Position numbers and translations under genes: made by a program. Shown here one piece after another: positions 1 to 8,506 of a stretch of 64,000 bases of DNA. The notes under the pieces are model-generated. The model worked only from the letters and a program-made list of their open reading frames with translations. It did no database searches and was not told where the DNA came from. The stretch is from assembly GCF_002846575.1 (NCBI RefSeq), contig NZ_PJND01000008.1:62001-126000 (forward strand). Reading direction: 5' to 3'. The stretch comes from Flavobacterium lindanitolerans (GTDB taxonomy: Bacteria > Bacteroidota > Bacteroidia > Flavobacteriales > Flavobacteriaceae). Position 1 is the first letter of the stretch. Each line of letters opens with the position of its first letter.

Positions 1-369
1 CTCCAACTGATTGCCCTTCAAAAAGAAAAGTTTTTTAGGTTGGAAGAAAAACAGGTCAGGAAAGTGCAAGCCGTCAAAATTGTCAGATATCAAATCTTCC
101 GTATCATTTTTCAAATCATACGAAAGATAGCCAAAAAGCCAGTCTTTAGTCGTTTGCTGGTATTGTTTCAGGTCTTCAAAAGCATTGTGCTCGTCTGTCT
201 GGATTGACGTAAAAGCATCGACGGCAAGTATTGCATCAAAAGACGTATAATTTTGACGGTAATAATTGCTGTCTAAAAAAAGGGCTTCGCGGAATTGTTC
301 GGACCAGCCTAAAAGCTGCTGTTTAAATTCCTTTGGTTTTTGGACCTCTATAATGATGGATGTTCTCAA
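1..369 (-). CDS. pabB: Chorismate-binding enzyme, PabB / anthranilate synthase component I family (partial)
   Basis: Only the N-terminal ~123 codons lie in the window; the 3' end runs off the left edge. The protein opens RTSIIIEVQKPKEFKQQLL and contains WLFGYLSYDLKND, the N-terminal (non-catalytic) signature of the aminodeoxychorismate/anthranilate synthase I family, which adds an amino group to chorismate for folate or tryptophan synthesis. The catalytic chorismate-binding half is outside the window, so PabB and TrpE cannot be firmly separated; the short N-terminal domain favours PabB. No ATG is available in frame: the reading frame is open from a TAA just upstream and begins at TTG (367-369), with a second TTG eight codons earlier as alternative. 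Confidence 0.7.
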   Translation of the reverse strand, partial: MRTSIIIEVQKPKEFKQQLLGWSEQFREALFLDSNYYRQNYTSFDAILAVDAFTSIQTDEHNAFEDLKQYQQTTKDWLFGYLSYDLKNDTEDLISDNFDGLHFPDLFFFQPKKLFFLKGNQLE

Positions 370-433
370 GAATGCTTTGTTTGGAGACAAAATTACGATT
401 TAGTTGTGAAAAATAATCGCTATATCAGGTATG

Positions 434-467
434 AAAAAACCCGCTTCTTTTGAAAGCGGGCTTTTTT
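434..467 (-). terminator. Intrinsic terminator after lpd
   Basis: A 7-bp stem CCCGCTT (440-446) / AAGCGGG (454-460) is flanked by an A-run on one side and a T-run on the other, so it can end transcription on either strand. It lies just past the lpd stop and separates lpd from the pabB-like gene. Confidence 0.8.
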
Positions 468-484
468 ATCATAATTAGCGTCTG

Positions 485-1891
485 TTACATATGTATTGAC
501 CTGTTGTCTGTTGCAGCAAGTGCCGCTTCTTTTACAGCTTCAGCATAGGTTGGGTGAGCATGGCTCATTCTTGCAATATCTTCAGCAGAAGCCTTAAATT
601 CCATTGCTGTAACTGCCTCCGCAATCAAATCGGCAGTTCTTGCACCAATCATATGGATTCCTAAAACTTCATCTGTTTTAGCATCGGCAAGGATTTTCAC
701 GAAACCGTCTGTATCACCGCTTGCACGCGAACGTCCTAAAGCCTTGAATGGGAAACTTCCTGCTTTATATTCTACTCCTGCTTCTTTCAATTGCTCTTCT
801 GTTTTTCCAACAGCGGCAACTTCCGGCCAGGTATAAACAACTCCCGGAATCAGGTTGTAATCAATATGCGGTTTTTGTCCGGCAAGAGTTTCTGCAACAA
901 ATACACCTTCTTCTTCTGCCTTATGTGCTAACATTGCACCTTTGATTACGTCACCAATTGCATAAATATTCGGAACCGAAGTCTGTAAATGGTCGTTTAC
1001 TTCAATCTGGCCTCTTTCCGTAATTTTCACCCCTGCTTTTTCAGCATTTAATCCGTCAGTGTAAGGACGACGTCCTACTGATACTAAAGAGTAATCTCCA
1101 TCAAGAGTAATAGTTTCGCCTTTTGCATTTTCAGCCTGAACCTGAACACCATCTCCGTTTCTTTCAACTGATTTTACTTTGTGCGACGTATAGAATTTCA
1201 TTCCTTGCTTTTTCAATACTTTTGTCAATTCTTTTGACAAACCGGCATCCATACCCGGAATGATTCTGTCCAGATATTCTACTACAGAAACCTGTGCTCC
1301 CAAACGCAGGTAAACCTGCCCTAATTCCAAACCAATGACACCACCACCAATAACAATCAGGTGTTTAGGAACTTCTTTTAAATTCAGAGCTTCTGTTGAT
1401 GTGATGATTCTTTCTTTGTCAATTTTGATAAATGGCAAGGTAGATGGCTTCGAGCCGGTTGCGATAATCGTATATTTTGCTTCAAGAGTTTCAGATGAAC
1501 CGTCGGCTTTGGCTACATTGATGTGCGTTGCATCTTCAAAAGAACCAACTCCCTGGAAAACAGTAATTTTGTTTTTATCCATAAGGTATTTGATTCCTGA
1601 AACGTTCTGGTCTACCACGGTTCCTTTGCGGGCAACCATCTGTTCAATACTGAATTTTACTTCTCCGGTTATTTCGATTCCGTGTTCCTTGAAATGCGAA
1701 ACGGCATCATAGTAATGGTGCGAAGAATCAAGCAATGCTTTTGACGGAATACATCCAACGTTCAGGCAAGTTCCTCCTAAAGTACTGTATTTTTCAATGA
1801 TTGCGGTGTTAAAACCTAATTGTGCAGCTCGGATTGCAGCAACATATCCACCAGGACCTGAACCTATAACGACTACGTCAAATGAACTCAT
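485..1891 (-). CDS. lpdA: Dihydrolipoyl dehydrogenase (E3)
   Basis: FAD enzyme that reoxidises the lipoyl arm of 2-oxo acid dehydrogenase complexes and the glycine cleavage system, using NAD+. 468 residues. FAD-binding GxGxxG sits at residues 10-15 (GSGPGG), the redox disulfide at C42/C47 within GGTCLNVGCIPSK, a second dinucleotide fold around VIGGGVIGLE, an FAD-contacting AIGDV, and the C-terminal HAHPTYAE holding the catalytic His-Glu pair. The frame stays open to 1930, but a TAnnTTTG box (CAAAATTA on +, 1930-1937) overlaps that upstream ATG, so the start is taken at 1891 (MSSFDVVV). It stands alone between two terminators, with no E1/E2 genes in view. Confidence 0.95.
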   Translation of the reverse strand: MSSFDVVVIGSGPGGYVAAIRAAQLGFNTAIIEKYSTLGGTCLNVGCIPSKALLDSSHHYYDAVSHFKEHGIEITGEVKFSIEQMVARKGTVVDQNVSGIKYLMDKNKITVFQGVGSFEDATHINVAKADGSSETLEAKYTIIATGSKPSTLPFIKIDKERIITSTEALNLKEVPKHLIVIGGGVIGLELGQVYLRLGAQVSVVEYLDRIIPGMDAGLSKELTKVLKKQGMKFYTSHKVKSVERNGDGVQVQAENAKGETITLDGDYSLVSVGRRPYTDGLNAEKAGVKITERGQIEVNDHLQTSVPNIYAIGDVIKGAMLAHKAEEEGVFVAETLAGQKPHIDYNLIPGVVYTWPEVAAVGKTEEQLKEAGVEYKAGSFPFKALGRSRASGDTDGFVKILADAKTDEVLGIHMIGARTADLIAEAVTAMEFKASAEDIARMSHAHPTYAEAVKEAALAATDNRSIHM

Positions 1892-1929
1892 GATATATAT
1901 TTTTTTTGTGTTTTTAAAAATTTGTGACA

Positions 1930-1937
1930 CAAAATTA
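1930..1937 (-). promoter_or_regulatory. lpdA promoter -7 box
   Basis: Read on the minus strand this is TAATTTTG, matching the Bacteroidota -7 consensus TAnnTTTG, about 39 nt upstream of the chosen start. No clear TTG -33 element was seen at the expected distance. Confidence 0.5.
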
Positions 1938-2036
1938 AGGAAGTTTTTTTGTTCTAGGAAGCGCTTGGCTGTTTAAAAATTCTCTTACTGTTTTTATTAG
2001 TCTTTAAATACCATACAAGTAATTTCGGTCAATAAA

Positions 2037-2060
2037 AAAAGCCCGGAATTTCTCCCGGGC
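2037..2060 (-). terminator. Intrinsic terminator after the small peptide gene
   Basis: Stem GCCCGG (2041-2046) / CCGGGC (2055-2060), followed on the minus strand by a run of seven T. It ends the 70-residue peptide gene. Confidence 0.8.
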
Positions 2061-2085
2061 AGTTCTTTTAATTTTTTATTATCTG

Positions 2086-2298
2086 CTATATTGGCGATTG
2101 GTCGCAGGTATAGACTTGCGGGCAGGCAATATAGTAGATGCAATACTTAGGACCTGTCACGGCACCGCTGCACGAGCAGCCGCATAAAGATAAATCGATG
2201 GAGGTATCCAAATCTACCGACCCTTGTCCTTTAATTGCTTTTAAATTTTCTTTTGAGAGTACTGCTACTCCGGCGATGTTTAAAATGTTTGTTTTCAT
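2086..2298 (-). CDS. Small Cys-rich peptide with bacteriocin-type leader
   Basis: 70 residues. The N-terminal third (MKTNILNIAGVAVLSKENLK followed by AIKG) has the 'LSKExLKxIKG' pattern of double-glycine-like leaders found on Bacteroidota natural-product and bacteriocin-type precursors; here the final pair is KG followed by QG rather than GG. The remaining ~40 residues carry five cysteines (CGCSC, KYC, ACP, YTC) and end in DQSPI. Own promoter and terminator make it a single-gene unit. No radical SAM enzyme, lanthipeptide enzyme, C39 peptidase or ABC exporter is nearby, so maturation, if any, would be in trans. Function unknown; the leader reading is an inference from pattern. Confidence 0.65.
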   Translation of the reverse strand: MKTNILNIAGVAVLSKENLKAIKGQGSVDLDTSIDLSLCGCSCSGAVTGPKYCIYYIACPQVYTCDQSPI

Positions 2299-2326
2299 AA
2301 CAATAATGTGGTTAAGTTAATAATCT

Positions 2327-2334
2327 CAAATATA
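2327..2334 (-). promoter_or_regulatory. Promoter -7 box of the small peptide gene
   Basis: Minus-strand TATATTTG, a full match to TAnnTTTG, 29 nt upstream of the ATG. The -33 region is poor. Confidence 0.5.
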
Positions 2335-2417
2335 AGGATTTACGTTTTTTTATTTTTACGATTTCCCACATATTTCAAAACTTTAACAAAATAAACACGA
2401 ATAATATAGACTATTAC

Positions 2418-3773
2418 TTATGAAGCACTAATACTTCCTGTTTCGTTTTTAGGCTTTCGATTAAGTAAAACATAGCCTGAAATTCCGGCAATTATAGAAG
2501 CGGCAAATATGGCTATCTTAGCTTGTGTAACATGTTGCGGGTTGTCATAAGCAAGTGTTGTTATAAAAAGACACATCGTAAAACCAATACCGGATAAAAT
2601 ACTTATACCCAAAAGATGCCTCACTGTCATTTTCTTTGGAAGCTTTACCAATTTGAGCTTAAGCAACAAAAACGTAATTCCAAAAATACCGAGAAACTTC
2701 CCTACTATCAATCCTGTCACTATACCCAAAAAAATATTATTTGAAAACAAATCTGCAAAGTCAATATCAAACACAACTCCGGCATTTGCCAAAGCAAAAA
2801 TGGGCATGACGATAAATGAAACTACAGGATGAAGGCTATGTTCAAGACGTTGCAAAGGTGGAGTTGCATGTTTTGTCATCGACTTCATTTTTTTTATGAT
2901 GTTTAACTGTCCTTTAGTTAAGGTAACACCTGATAACGATTCCGTTTTATCCAGTTCACCTGAATACGACTTGATTTTAGAAAGAAAACCTTTTTCACTT
3001 ATTTTAGTAGTGGCAGGAATGGTAAACGCTACTAATACAGCCGCTATTGTGGCATGGACACCTGAAAGTAAAAACGGAATCCATACACCAATAATACCTA
3101 CAATACCATAAAAGAGTGTACTCCTTACCCCTATTTTATTGGCCAAAATCAGCAGTAGAAAAAAGAGCAATCCTAATCCCAGGCTCCACATCGATATTTC
3201 ATTAGTATAGACTAAAGCAATCACCAAAACAGCACCAATATCATCTACAATTCCAAAAGCCGTAAAAAAAATCTTCACAGACACCGGAACCCTATCTCCC
3301 AATAAGTATAAAATCCCAAGTACAAATGCAATATCACAAGCCATAGGAATTCCCCATCCGTTGATGGCCTGGGTATCAGATCCATTAAAAAGAAAAAAAA
3401 TAAATGCGGGAAAAATCATTCCGGAAATCCCAACTATAATAGGCAGGACTGCATTTCTGAAACCTGATAACTGACCGTCCACCATTTCTCTTTTCAACTC
3501 CAGTCCCAAAACAAAAAAGAATATAGAAATCAAACCATCATTAATCCAATGATGCAAATCATAATCTAAAAAAACAGTATCATTAAATCCAATCGAGATT
3601 CTGTTTTTCCAAAATCCTAAAAAAGATTCCGACCAGGGTGAATTGGCTAAAATCATAGCAATAATGGCAGCGCCCAAAAGCACCACACCACCCATAACAG
3701 AATTGCTTATAAAAGATTTTAACGGATTGATTATGTATTTATCAACTGTAGTCTGTTGTAATTGATGCTGCAT
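2418..3773 (-). CDS. nhaA: Na+/H+ antiporter NhaA
   Basis: Inner-membrane antiporter that expels Na+ (or Li+) in exchange for H+. The paired aspartates of the ion site are in FGIVDDIGAV, and HHWINDGLISIFFFVLGLELKRE is the usual NhaA N-terminal signature. 451 residues is longer than the ~390 of E. coli NhaA; the extra length is mainly a hydrophilic insert (about residues 270-325, between VAFTIPATT and LEHSLHPVV). The frame is open to an ATG at 3797, but that codon lies inside a strong -7 box (3795-3802), so the ATG at 3773 (MQHQLQQT) is chosen. Transcribed away from the Lrp gene's terminal side, as a single gene. Confidence 0.93.
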   Translation of the reverse strand: MQHQLQQTTVDKYIINPLKSFISNSVMGGVVLLGAAIIAMILANSPWSESFLGFWKNRISIGFNDTVFLDYDLHHWINDGLISIFFFVLGLELKREMVDGQLSGFRNAVLPIIVGISGMIFPAFIFFLFNGSDTQAINGWGIPMACDIAFVLGILYLLGDRVPVSVKIFFTAFGIVDDIGAVLVIALVYTNEISMWSLGLGLLFFLLLILANKIGVRSTLFYGIVGIIGVWIPFLLSGVHATIAAVLVAFTIPATTKISEKGFLSKIKSYSGELDKTESLSGVTLTKGQLNIIKKMKSMTKHATPPLQRLEHSLHPVVSFIVMPIFALANAGVVFDIDFADLFSNNIFLGIVTGLIVGKFLGIFGITFLLLKLKLVKLPKKMTVRHLLGISILSGIGFTMCLFITTLAYDNPQHVTQAKIAIFAASIIAGISGYVLLNRKPKNETGSISAS

Positions 3774-3794
3774 GTAATTTTTTTTGGTTATTCT

Positions 3795-3825
3795 CAAAAA
3801 TAGATTTTTAACATTTAAAAACCAA
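3795..3825 (-). promoter_or_regulatory. nhaA promoter (TTG-N20-TATTTTTG)
   Basis: Minus strand: -33 TTG (CAA at 3823-3825), 20-nt spacer, -7 TATTTTTG (3795-3802). A full Bacteroidota-type promoter. Transcription would begin about 3788-3790, which excludes the upstream ATG at 3797 as the nhaA start. Confidence 0.7.
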
Positions 3826-3864
3826 TGATTACAAGCACATTAGCATTTATTTAGCTTTTTGAAA

Positions 3865-4323
3865 TCAAAAGACAAAAGCAGTAGTATTCTTGACTTCTCC
3901 AATCATAAACATACTGTGCGTACTGCCAATATGCTGCAGACTTGTAAGTTTAGTAACCATAAATTCCCTATATTCTTCCATATTTTCGACACAAATTTTA
4001 AGTATGTAGTCATAATCACCGCTCACATGAAAACATTCAAGAACTTCATTGAGCTGTACGACCTCTTTTTCAAACTGAGAAATAAATTCTTTGGTGTGCT
4101 GCATCAATTTCAAGTGGCAAAAAACAACAAATCCTTTTTGGATAGTATTTCTGTCAAGAAGAGCTACATATTTTTTTATGATTCCTTCCCTTTCCAGTTT
4201 TTTTATGCGTTCATAAACGGCTGTAACGGAAAGGTCCAGCTTTAGGGAAAGTTCTTTAGTAGTACGCTTGGAATCCTCCTGCAGCAGTTTTAAAAGTTTT
4301 TTGTCAATAGTATCTAATGTCAT
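3865..4323 (-). CDS. Lrp/AsnC family transcriptional regulator
   Basis: 152 residues: N-terminal winged helix-turn-helix (about 1-60; LDTIDKKLLKLLQEDSKRTT, LDLSVTAVYERIKKLEREG) and C-terminal RAM/AsnC ligand domain (about 65-150, with FHVSGDYDYILKI). Such proteins sense amino acids and form octamers. It is divergent from the gamma-lyase gene with a 168-bp, very AT-rich gap, a typical layout for an Lrp-type regulator controlling the adjacent amino-acid catabolic gene. The effector is probably a sulfur amino acid or its product, inferred only from the neighbour. Confidence 0.9.
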   Translation of the reverse strand: MTLDTIDKKLLKLLQEDSKRTTKELSLKLDLSVTAVYERIKKLEREGIIKKYVALLDRNTIQKGFVVFCHLKLMQHTKEFISQFEKEVVQLNEVLECFHVSGDYDYILKICVENMEEYREFMVTKLTSLQHIGSTHSMFMIGEVKNTTAFVF

Positions 4324-4491
4324 AATTGATGGATTTTCGGTTGATATAATATTTTACAATACAATTCAGATTAAAAAACTATCAAAATTATAATTTATAG
4401 TTTAATATTCTAAATTTTAAATATATAATTGATTTTTTACTTATTTGATTGTTTTTTTGGTTTTTATTTTACTATTAACTATCACTATATT
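4324..4491. promoter_or_regulatory. Divergent Lrp / gamma-lyase control region
   Basis: 168 bp of extreme A+T content containing overlapping AT palindromes (for example around 4388-4432) between two divergent genes. Lrp-family proteins bind such degenerate AT-rich sites; no single consensus operator or clear TAnnTTTG box could be fixed. Confidence 0.4.
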
Positions 4492-5715
4492 ATGAAAGAT
4501 TTTAATCCGGCAGACAATATTCAGGACTTACAATATTTTGGAGAATTTGGAGGCGTAAACCCTTCTATATCTGACTCTTCTACTTATACTTTTTTATCGG
4601 CAAAAACAATGTTCGACACTTTTGAAGGCAATGCTGAAGGATGTTACCTGTATTCACGCCATTCCTCTCCAAGCAACCTGTATCTTGACAAGGCTCTGGC
4701 TGCTATGGAAGGTACAGAATCTGCAAATGTAGCGGCTTCCGGTATGGGTGCGATTACACCAACCTTATTGCAATTGTGCGGAAATGGTGACCATATTGTT
4801 TCCAGCAGAACTATTTACGGAGGAACTTATGCCTTTTTAAAGAATTTTGCCCCTAAATTTGGCATCAAAACAACTTTTGTAGACATTACAAAGTTGGATA
4901 TTGTTGAAGCTTCTATTACACCTGACACTAAAGTTCTTTACTGCGAAACTGTGAGTAACCCGCTTCTTGAAGTGGCTGATATTGCCGGTTTAGCTAAGAT
5001 TGCCAAAAAACACAATATCAAGTTGGTAGTCGATAATACTTTTTCGCCATTGTCTGTTGCTCCTGCAAAACTGGGTGCCGATATTGTAATACACAGTTTA
5101 ACAAAATACATTAATGGTAGTAGTGATACCGTAGGCGGTGTTGTTTGTGCATCACAGGAATTTGTGAATAGCCTGAAAAATGTAAACAATGGTGCGAGTA
5201 TGCTTTTAGGACCTACAATGGACAGTCTTCGTTCTGCCAGCGTGATGAAAAATCTAAGAACATTGCATATCCGTATTAAACAACATAGTTACAATGCTCT
5301 TTATCTTGCTGAAAAGTTTGAGAAAGATGGATTGAAAACAGTCTACCCGGGACTAAAAAGCCATCCGAGCCACGAATTATACAAAAACATGATTAATCCT
5401 GAATATGGCTTTGGAGGAATGATGACAATTGATGTAGGTACGCTTGATAAGGCAAATGAACTGATGGAGTTGATGCAACAGCGAAATCTGGGATATCTGG
5501 CCGTGAGTTTAGGATTCTACAAGACTTTGTTCAGTGCTCCGGGAACATCTACATCAAGCGAAATTCCTTTAGAAGAACAGGCTGCTATGGGATTGACCGA
5601 TGGATTAATCCGTTTTTCAATCGGATTGGACAATGATATTGAAAGAACTTATTCTATGATGAGAACCTGTATGGAAGACTTAGGAATACTGGATAAGTCT
5701 ATGGCTTTAGCATAA
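4492..5715 (+). CDS. Cys/Met-metabolism PLP enzyme (methionine gamma-lyase / cystathionine gamma-lyase-like)
   Basis: 407 residues, gamma-family PLP enzyme. The PLP lysine is K205 in HSLTKYINGSSD, preceded by D181 (VVDNTFSP); the phosphate-binding motif is YSRHSSPSN (55-63). In place of the usual SLTKYxxGHxD the sequence has NGSSD. The residue corresponding to the methionine gamma-lyase active-site Cys (YGCTF) is Gly111 (Y109-G-G-T-Y), as in cystathionine lyases and synthases. Substrate is therefore uncertain: methionine or cystathionine gamma-elimination is likeliest. Start at 4492 (MKDFNPADN) rather than an in-frame ATG at 4429, which would add a hydrophobic, poorly conserved 21-residue leader. 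Probably regulated by the divergent Lrp homologue. Confidence 0.85.
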   Translation: MKDFNPADNIQDLQYFGEFGGVNPSISDSSTYTFLSAKTMFDTFEGNAEGCYLYSRHSSPSNLYLDKALAAMEGTESANVAASGMGAITPTLLQLCGNGDHIVSSRTIYGGTYAFLKNFAPKFGIKTTFVDITKLDIVEASITPDTKVLYCETVSNPLLEVADIAGLAKIAKKHNIKLVVDNTFSPLSVAPAKLGADIVIHSLTKYINGSSDTVGGVVCASQEFVNSLKNVNNGASMLLGPTMDSLRSASVMKNLRTLHIRIKQHSYNALYLAEKFEKDGLKTVYPGLKSHPSHELYKNMINPEYGFGGMMTIDVGTLDKANELMELMQQRNLGYLAVSLGFYKTLFSAPGTSTSSEIPLEEQAAMGLTDGLIRFSIGLDNDIERTYSMMRTCMEDLGILDKSMALA

Positions 5716-6269
5716 TAACCAACCTAAATAAACCGTGATGCCTTTTTAGTTCCAATCTGGAATTATAAAGGCATTTTTTTCTTCTTTAGAACACTGACTT
5801 CTCTAATTCCTCAGATTTTCACTTATTTTAAAATCTGGGATAATCTATGCAATCTGTGGCATATATTTGATTCTGCATAATTTTAGGAATGCGGATAACA
5901 CGGATTTCGCTGATTTCACGGATTTCCATCCATCTCTTGAAAATCTGGTGTAAATCTGAATCATCTGTGGCGTATATATTTGATTCCTTATAATTTAGGA
6001 ACGCGGATGACGCTGATTTCGCTGATTTCCATCCGTCTATTAAAAACCTGAGACATCTTGATAATTTGTGACGTATACATTTGATTCCGTATAATTTAGG
6101 AATGCGGATGACGCTGATTTCACGGATTTCCATCCATCTCTTAAAAAATCTGTATTAATCTATGCAATAAGGTCAAAGATGGCATTACCTTTTTTAAGGA
6201 ATATTTGTAACAATCTTTCATTTCCACGACTACTATTTTGAGTAAATTAGCGACTTTAATTTTAACAAC
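5716..6269. other. Gene-free interval dominated by a tandem repeat
   Basis: 554 bp without a credible gene. It holds a ~105-bp-period tandem repeat (5830-6168) and the upstream region of the DPP IV gene. A reverse-strand open frame within the repeat (5828-6133) is only repeat-encoded. Confidence 0.8.
5830..6168. repeat. Degenerate tandem repeat, unit about 101-112 bp, three full copies plus a fragment
   Basis: Units begin near 5830, 5940, 6042 and 6143 (the last partial). Each runs: (a)aaatctg..., a variable stretch, 'gtggcgtatatattTGATTC'-like core, 'ataatttaggaa', 'gcggatgacgctgatttc' and 'ggatttccatc'. Related 'gcggat...gctgatttcacgga' sequences are a familiar intergenic repeat type in Flavobacteria. 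Each core also contains a TAnnTTTG-like box (5862-5869, 5975-5982, 6076-6083). Confidence 0.85.
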
Positions 6270-8453
6270 ATGAAAAAAATATCTTTTTTATCGGCTTTCC
6301 TTCTGGCTGGGATTGTCGCTTATGCCCAAAAGAACCTTACTATTGAAGAGGCTACTTTTGGACAATATCGAAACTTTGCCGTTGAAAACCTGGTTGCTCC
6401 AAAATGGAGAAAAGACACCAAAGCCATAACCTATCTGGACAATTCTTATTCAAAGCTGGTTTCAAAAAGCGAAGAAGGCAATTGGACAGAAACAATTCTT
6501 TTGACAAAAGCCGACCTTCAGACAGCCTTGAAAAACAAATTTTCTACTGATGAATTTCAATTGAGAATGTTCCCGTATTCTTATACGTGGATTGACAAAA
6601 GCACATTGGAATTTGAAGTAGACGGAAAGAACTCCAAATATCTTATCCAATTTGATGTTGATAAAAAAGAAGTCAGAAATGGCATTGCTTTTTCTTCTGA
6701 TGGAAGAAACCAGATTATTTCGTCAGATGGAAAATATGCAGCCTGGCTTGACAATAACAACATTAAGATTACTACCAATTCAGGGCAGACAACTAACGTT
6801 ACTTCTGATGAAAATGCTGGAATAGTAAACGGAAGCGATTATACACACAGACAGGAATTTGGAATCAACCGCGGAATGTGGTGGAGTCCAAAAAATGACA
6901 AGCTGGCTTATTACCGAAAAGATGAAACAATGGTTGCCGATTATCCGCTTACTGATTTTAGTGCGCGAATTGCGGCCAATAAAAATATCAAATACCCAAT
7001 GGCGGGTATGAAAAGTGAGGAAGTAACTCTTGTGGTTTATGATGTAAATGCTAAGAAATCGGTAACATTGCAAACCGGAGAACCTAAAGAACAGTTCCTG
7101 ACCTGTATTACCTGGGACCCAAGCGGGAAATTCGTTTATATTGGCGTATTAAACAGAGAGCAGAACCATTTGAAATTAAACAAATATGATGCTTCAACGG
7201 GAACTTTAGTAAAAACGTTATTTGAAGAAAAAGCTTCTACTTATGTTGAGCCGTTACACGACCTGACTTTCCTTCCAAATTCTGCAACAGAATTTTTATA
7301 CCGAAGTGAAAAGGACGGTTTTGAGCAATTGTATCTTTACAATACAGACGGCAAACTGGTTCGAAAACTGGGCTATAATGATGTTGTGGTTACCAGCCTA
7401 TTGGATTTTGATAAAGAAGGAAAGAACGTATTCTACATCGGAACATCAAACAACGGTCTGGACAGACAGTTTTTTAAAGTGGATTTGAAATCAGGTAAAA
7501 CAACACAATTGACAACTACATCCGGAATGCATGCCGGTAGCATTAGCAGTGACGGAACCTTATTGCTCGACCAATTTACCAATGTGACTACTCCTAATGA
7601 AGTGGCCATTGTAAATTTAAAAACAAACAAATCAACCAATCTGATTAAAGCAACCAATCCTTACCTGGGAAAAACAAATCTTCCAAAAATGGAATTGGTA
7701 AAAATAACTGCTGCCGATGGTAAAACACCATTGAATGGGCGTTTGATTTATCCTGCTAATTTTGATGCTACTAAAAAATATCCTGTAATGGTATATGTTT
7801 ATGGCGGACCTCATGCACAGTTGGTACAAAACGAATGGCTTGGTGGAGCGGGTCTGTTTGATTTCTTTATGGCACAAAATGAATTTGTAGTCTTTACGGT
7901 CGATAACAGAGGAAGTGATGCCAGAGGAAGAGATTTTGAGCATGTTATTCACAGAAATCTGGGACAAAACGAAATGGCAGACCAGATGAAAGGAATCGAA
8001 TTCCTGAAATCAAAAAGTTTTGTTGACCAGGACAGAATCGGGGTTTACGGATGGAGCTTTGGAGGTTTTATGACTACTTCTCTCCTTTTGAACCATAATG
8101 ACGTTTTCAAAGTAGGCGTTGCCGGAGGTCCTGTTTGCGACTGGAAATACTATGAAGTAATGTATGGTGAAAGATATATGGATATGCCGCAGGAAAACCC
8201 TGAAGGTTATGAAAAAGCAAGCGTTATCAACAAAGCCAAACAATTGAAAGGACATCTGTTAATGATTCACGGAGCACAAGACCCGGTTGTTGTACAGCAA
8301 AACAGCATGGAATTTATCCAGGCCTGCATCAAAGAAGGAAAACAGATTGATTATTTCTTATACCCTACACACGAACACAATGTTAGCGGTAGAGACAGAA
8401 TCCACTTGAATCAAAAGATTGCAGATTATTTCTTCCTGTATTTGAAAAAATAA
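6270..8453 (+). CDS. Dipeptidyl peptidase IV family, S9 serine peptidase
   Basis: 727 residues with signal peptide MKKISFLSAFLLAGIVAYAQ, so exported. Residues ~40-480 form the DPP IV beta-propeller; the C-terminal alpha/beta-hydrolase carries the triad: S596 in GWSFGG, D671 in HGAQDPVVV and His in PTHEHN (701-703). The propeller RQEFGINRGMWWSPKNDKLAYYRKDE region is typical of DPP IV rather than prolyl oligopeptidase. It would remove X-Pro/X-Ala dipeptides from peptides in the periplasm. Single gene; convergent with the permease behind a shared terminator. Confidence 0.93.
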   Translation: MKKISFLSAFLLAGIVAYAQKNLTIEEATFGQYRNFAVENLVAPKWRKDTKAITYLDNSYSKLVSKSEEGNWTETILLTKADLQTALKNKFSTDEFQLRMFPYSYTWIDKSTLEFEVDGKNSKYLIQFDVDKKEVRNGIAFSSDGRNQIISSDGKYAAWLDNNNIKITTNSGQTTNVTSDENAGIVNGSDYTHRQEFGINRGMWWSPKNDKLAYYRKDETMVADYPLTDFSARIAANKNIKYPMAGMKSEEVTLVVYDVNAKKSVTLQTGEPKEQFLTCITWDPSGKFVYIGVLNREQNHLKLNKYDASTGTLVKTLFEEKASTYVEPLHDLTFLPNSATEFLYRSEKDGFEQLYLYNTDGKLVRKLGYNDVVVTSLLDFDKEGKNVFYIGTSNNGLDRQFFKVDLKSGKTTQLTTTSGMHAGSISSDGTLLLDQFTNVTTPNEVAIVNLKTNKSTNLIKATNPYLGKTNLPKMELVKITAADGKTPLNGRLIYPANFDATKKYPVMVYVYGGPHAQLVQNEWLGGAGLFDFFMAQNEFVVFTVDNRGSDARGRDFEHVIHRNLGQNEMADQMKGIEFLKSKSFVDQDRIGVYGWSFGGFMTTSLLLNHNDVFKVGVAGGPVCDWKYYEVMYGERYMDMPQENPEGYEKASVINKAKQLKGHLLMIHGAQDPVVVQQNSMEFIQACIKEGKQIDYFLYPTHEHNVSGRDRIHLNQKIADYFFLYLKK

Positions 8454-8466
8454 TTTCCACTAATAG

Positions 8467-8501
8467 AAAAGAAAGCCGGCTTAATCAGCCGGCTTTCTTT
8501 T
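8467..8501. terminator. Bidirectional terminator between DPP IV and the APC permease
   Basis: Perfect 15-bp stem (8467-8481 / 8487-8501) built on AAAGCCGGCT/AGCCGGCTTT with A- and T-rich flanks; serves both convergent genes. Confidence 0.9.
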
Positions 8502-8506
8502 TATCT

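Noticed and set aside
1892..1930. Upstream start for lpdA
   Set aside because: The ATG at 1930 overlaps the -7 box and adds 13 unconserved residues.
3774..3797. Upstream start for nhaA
   Set aside because: ATG at 3797 lies inside the -7 element of a well-formed promoter.
5828..6133. 101-codon reverse-strand open frame (MEIREISVIRIPK...)
   Set aside because: Encoded entirely by the tandem repeat, with the same peptide segment repeated; no start signals or similarity.
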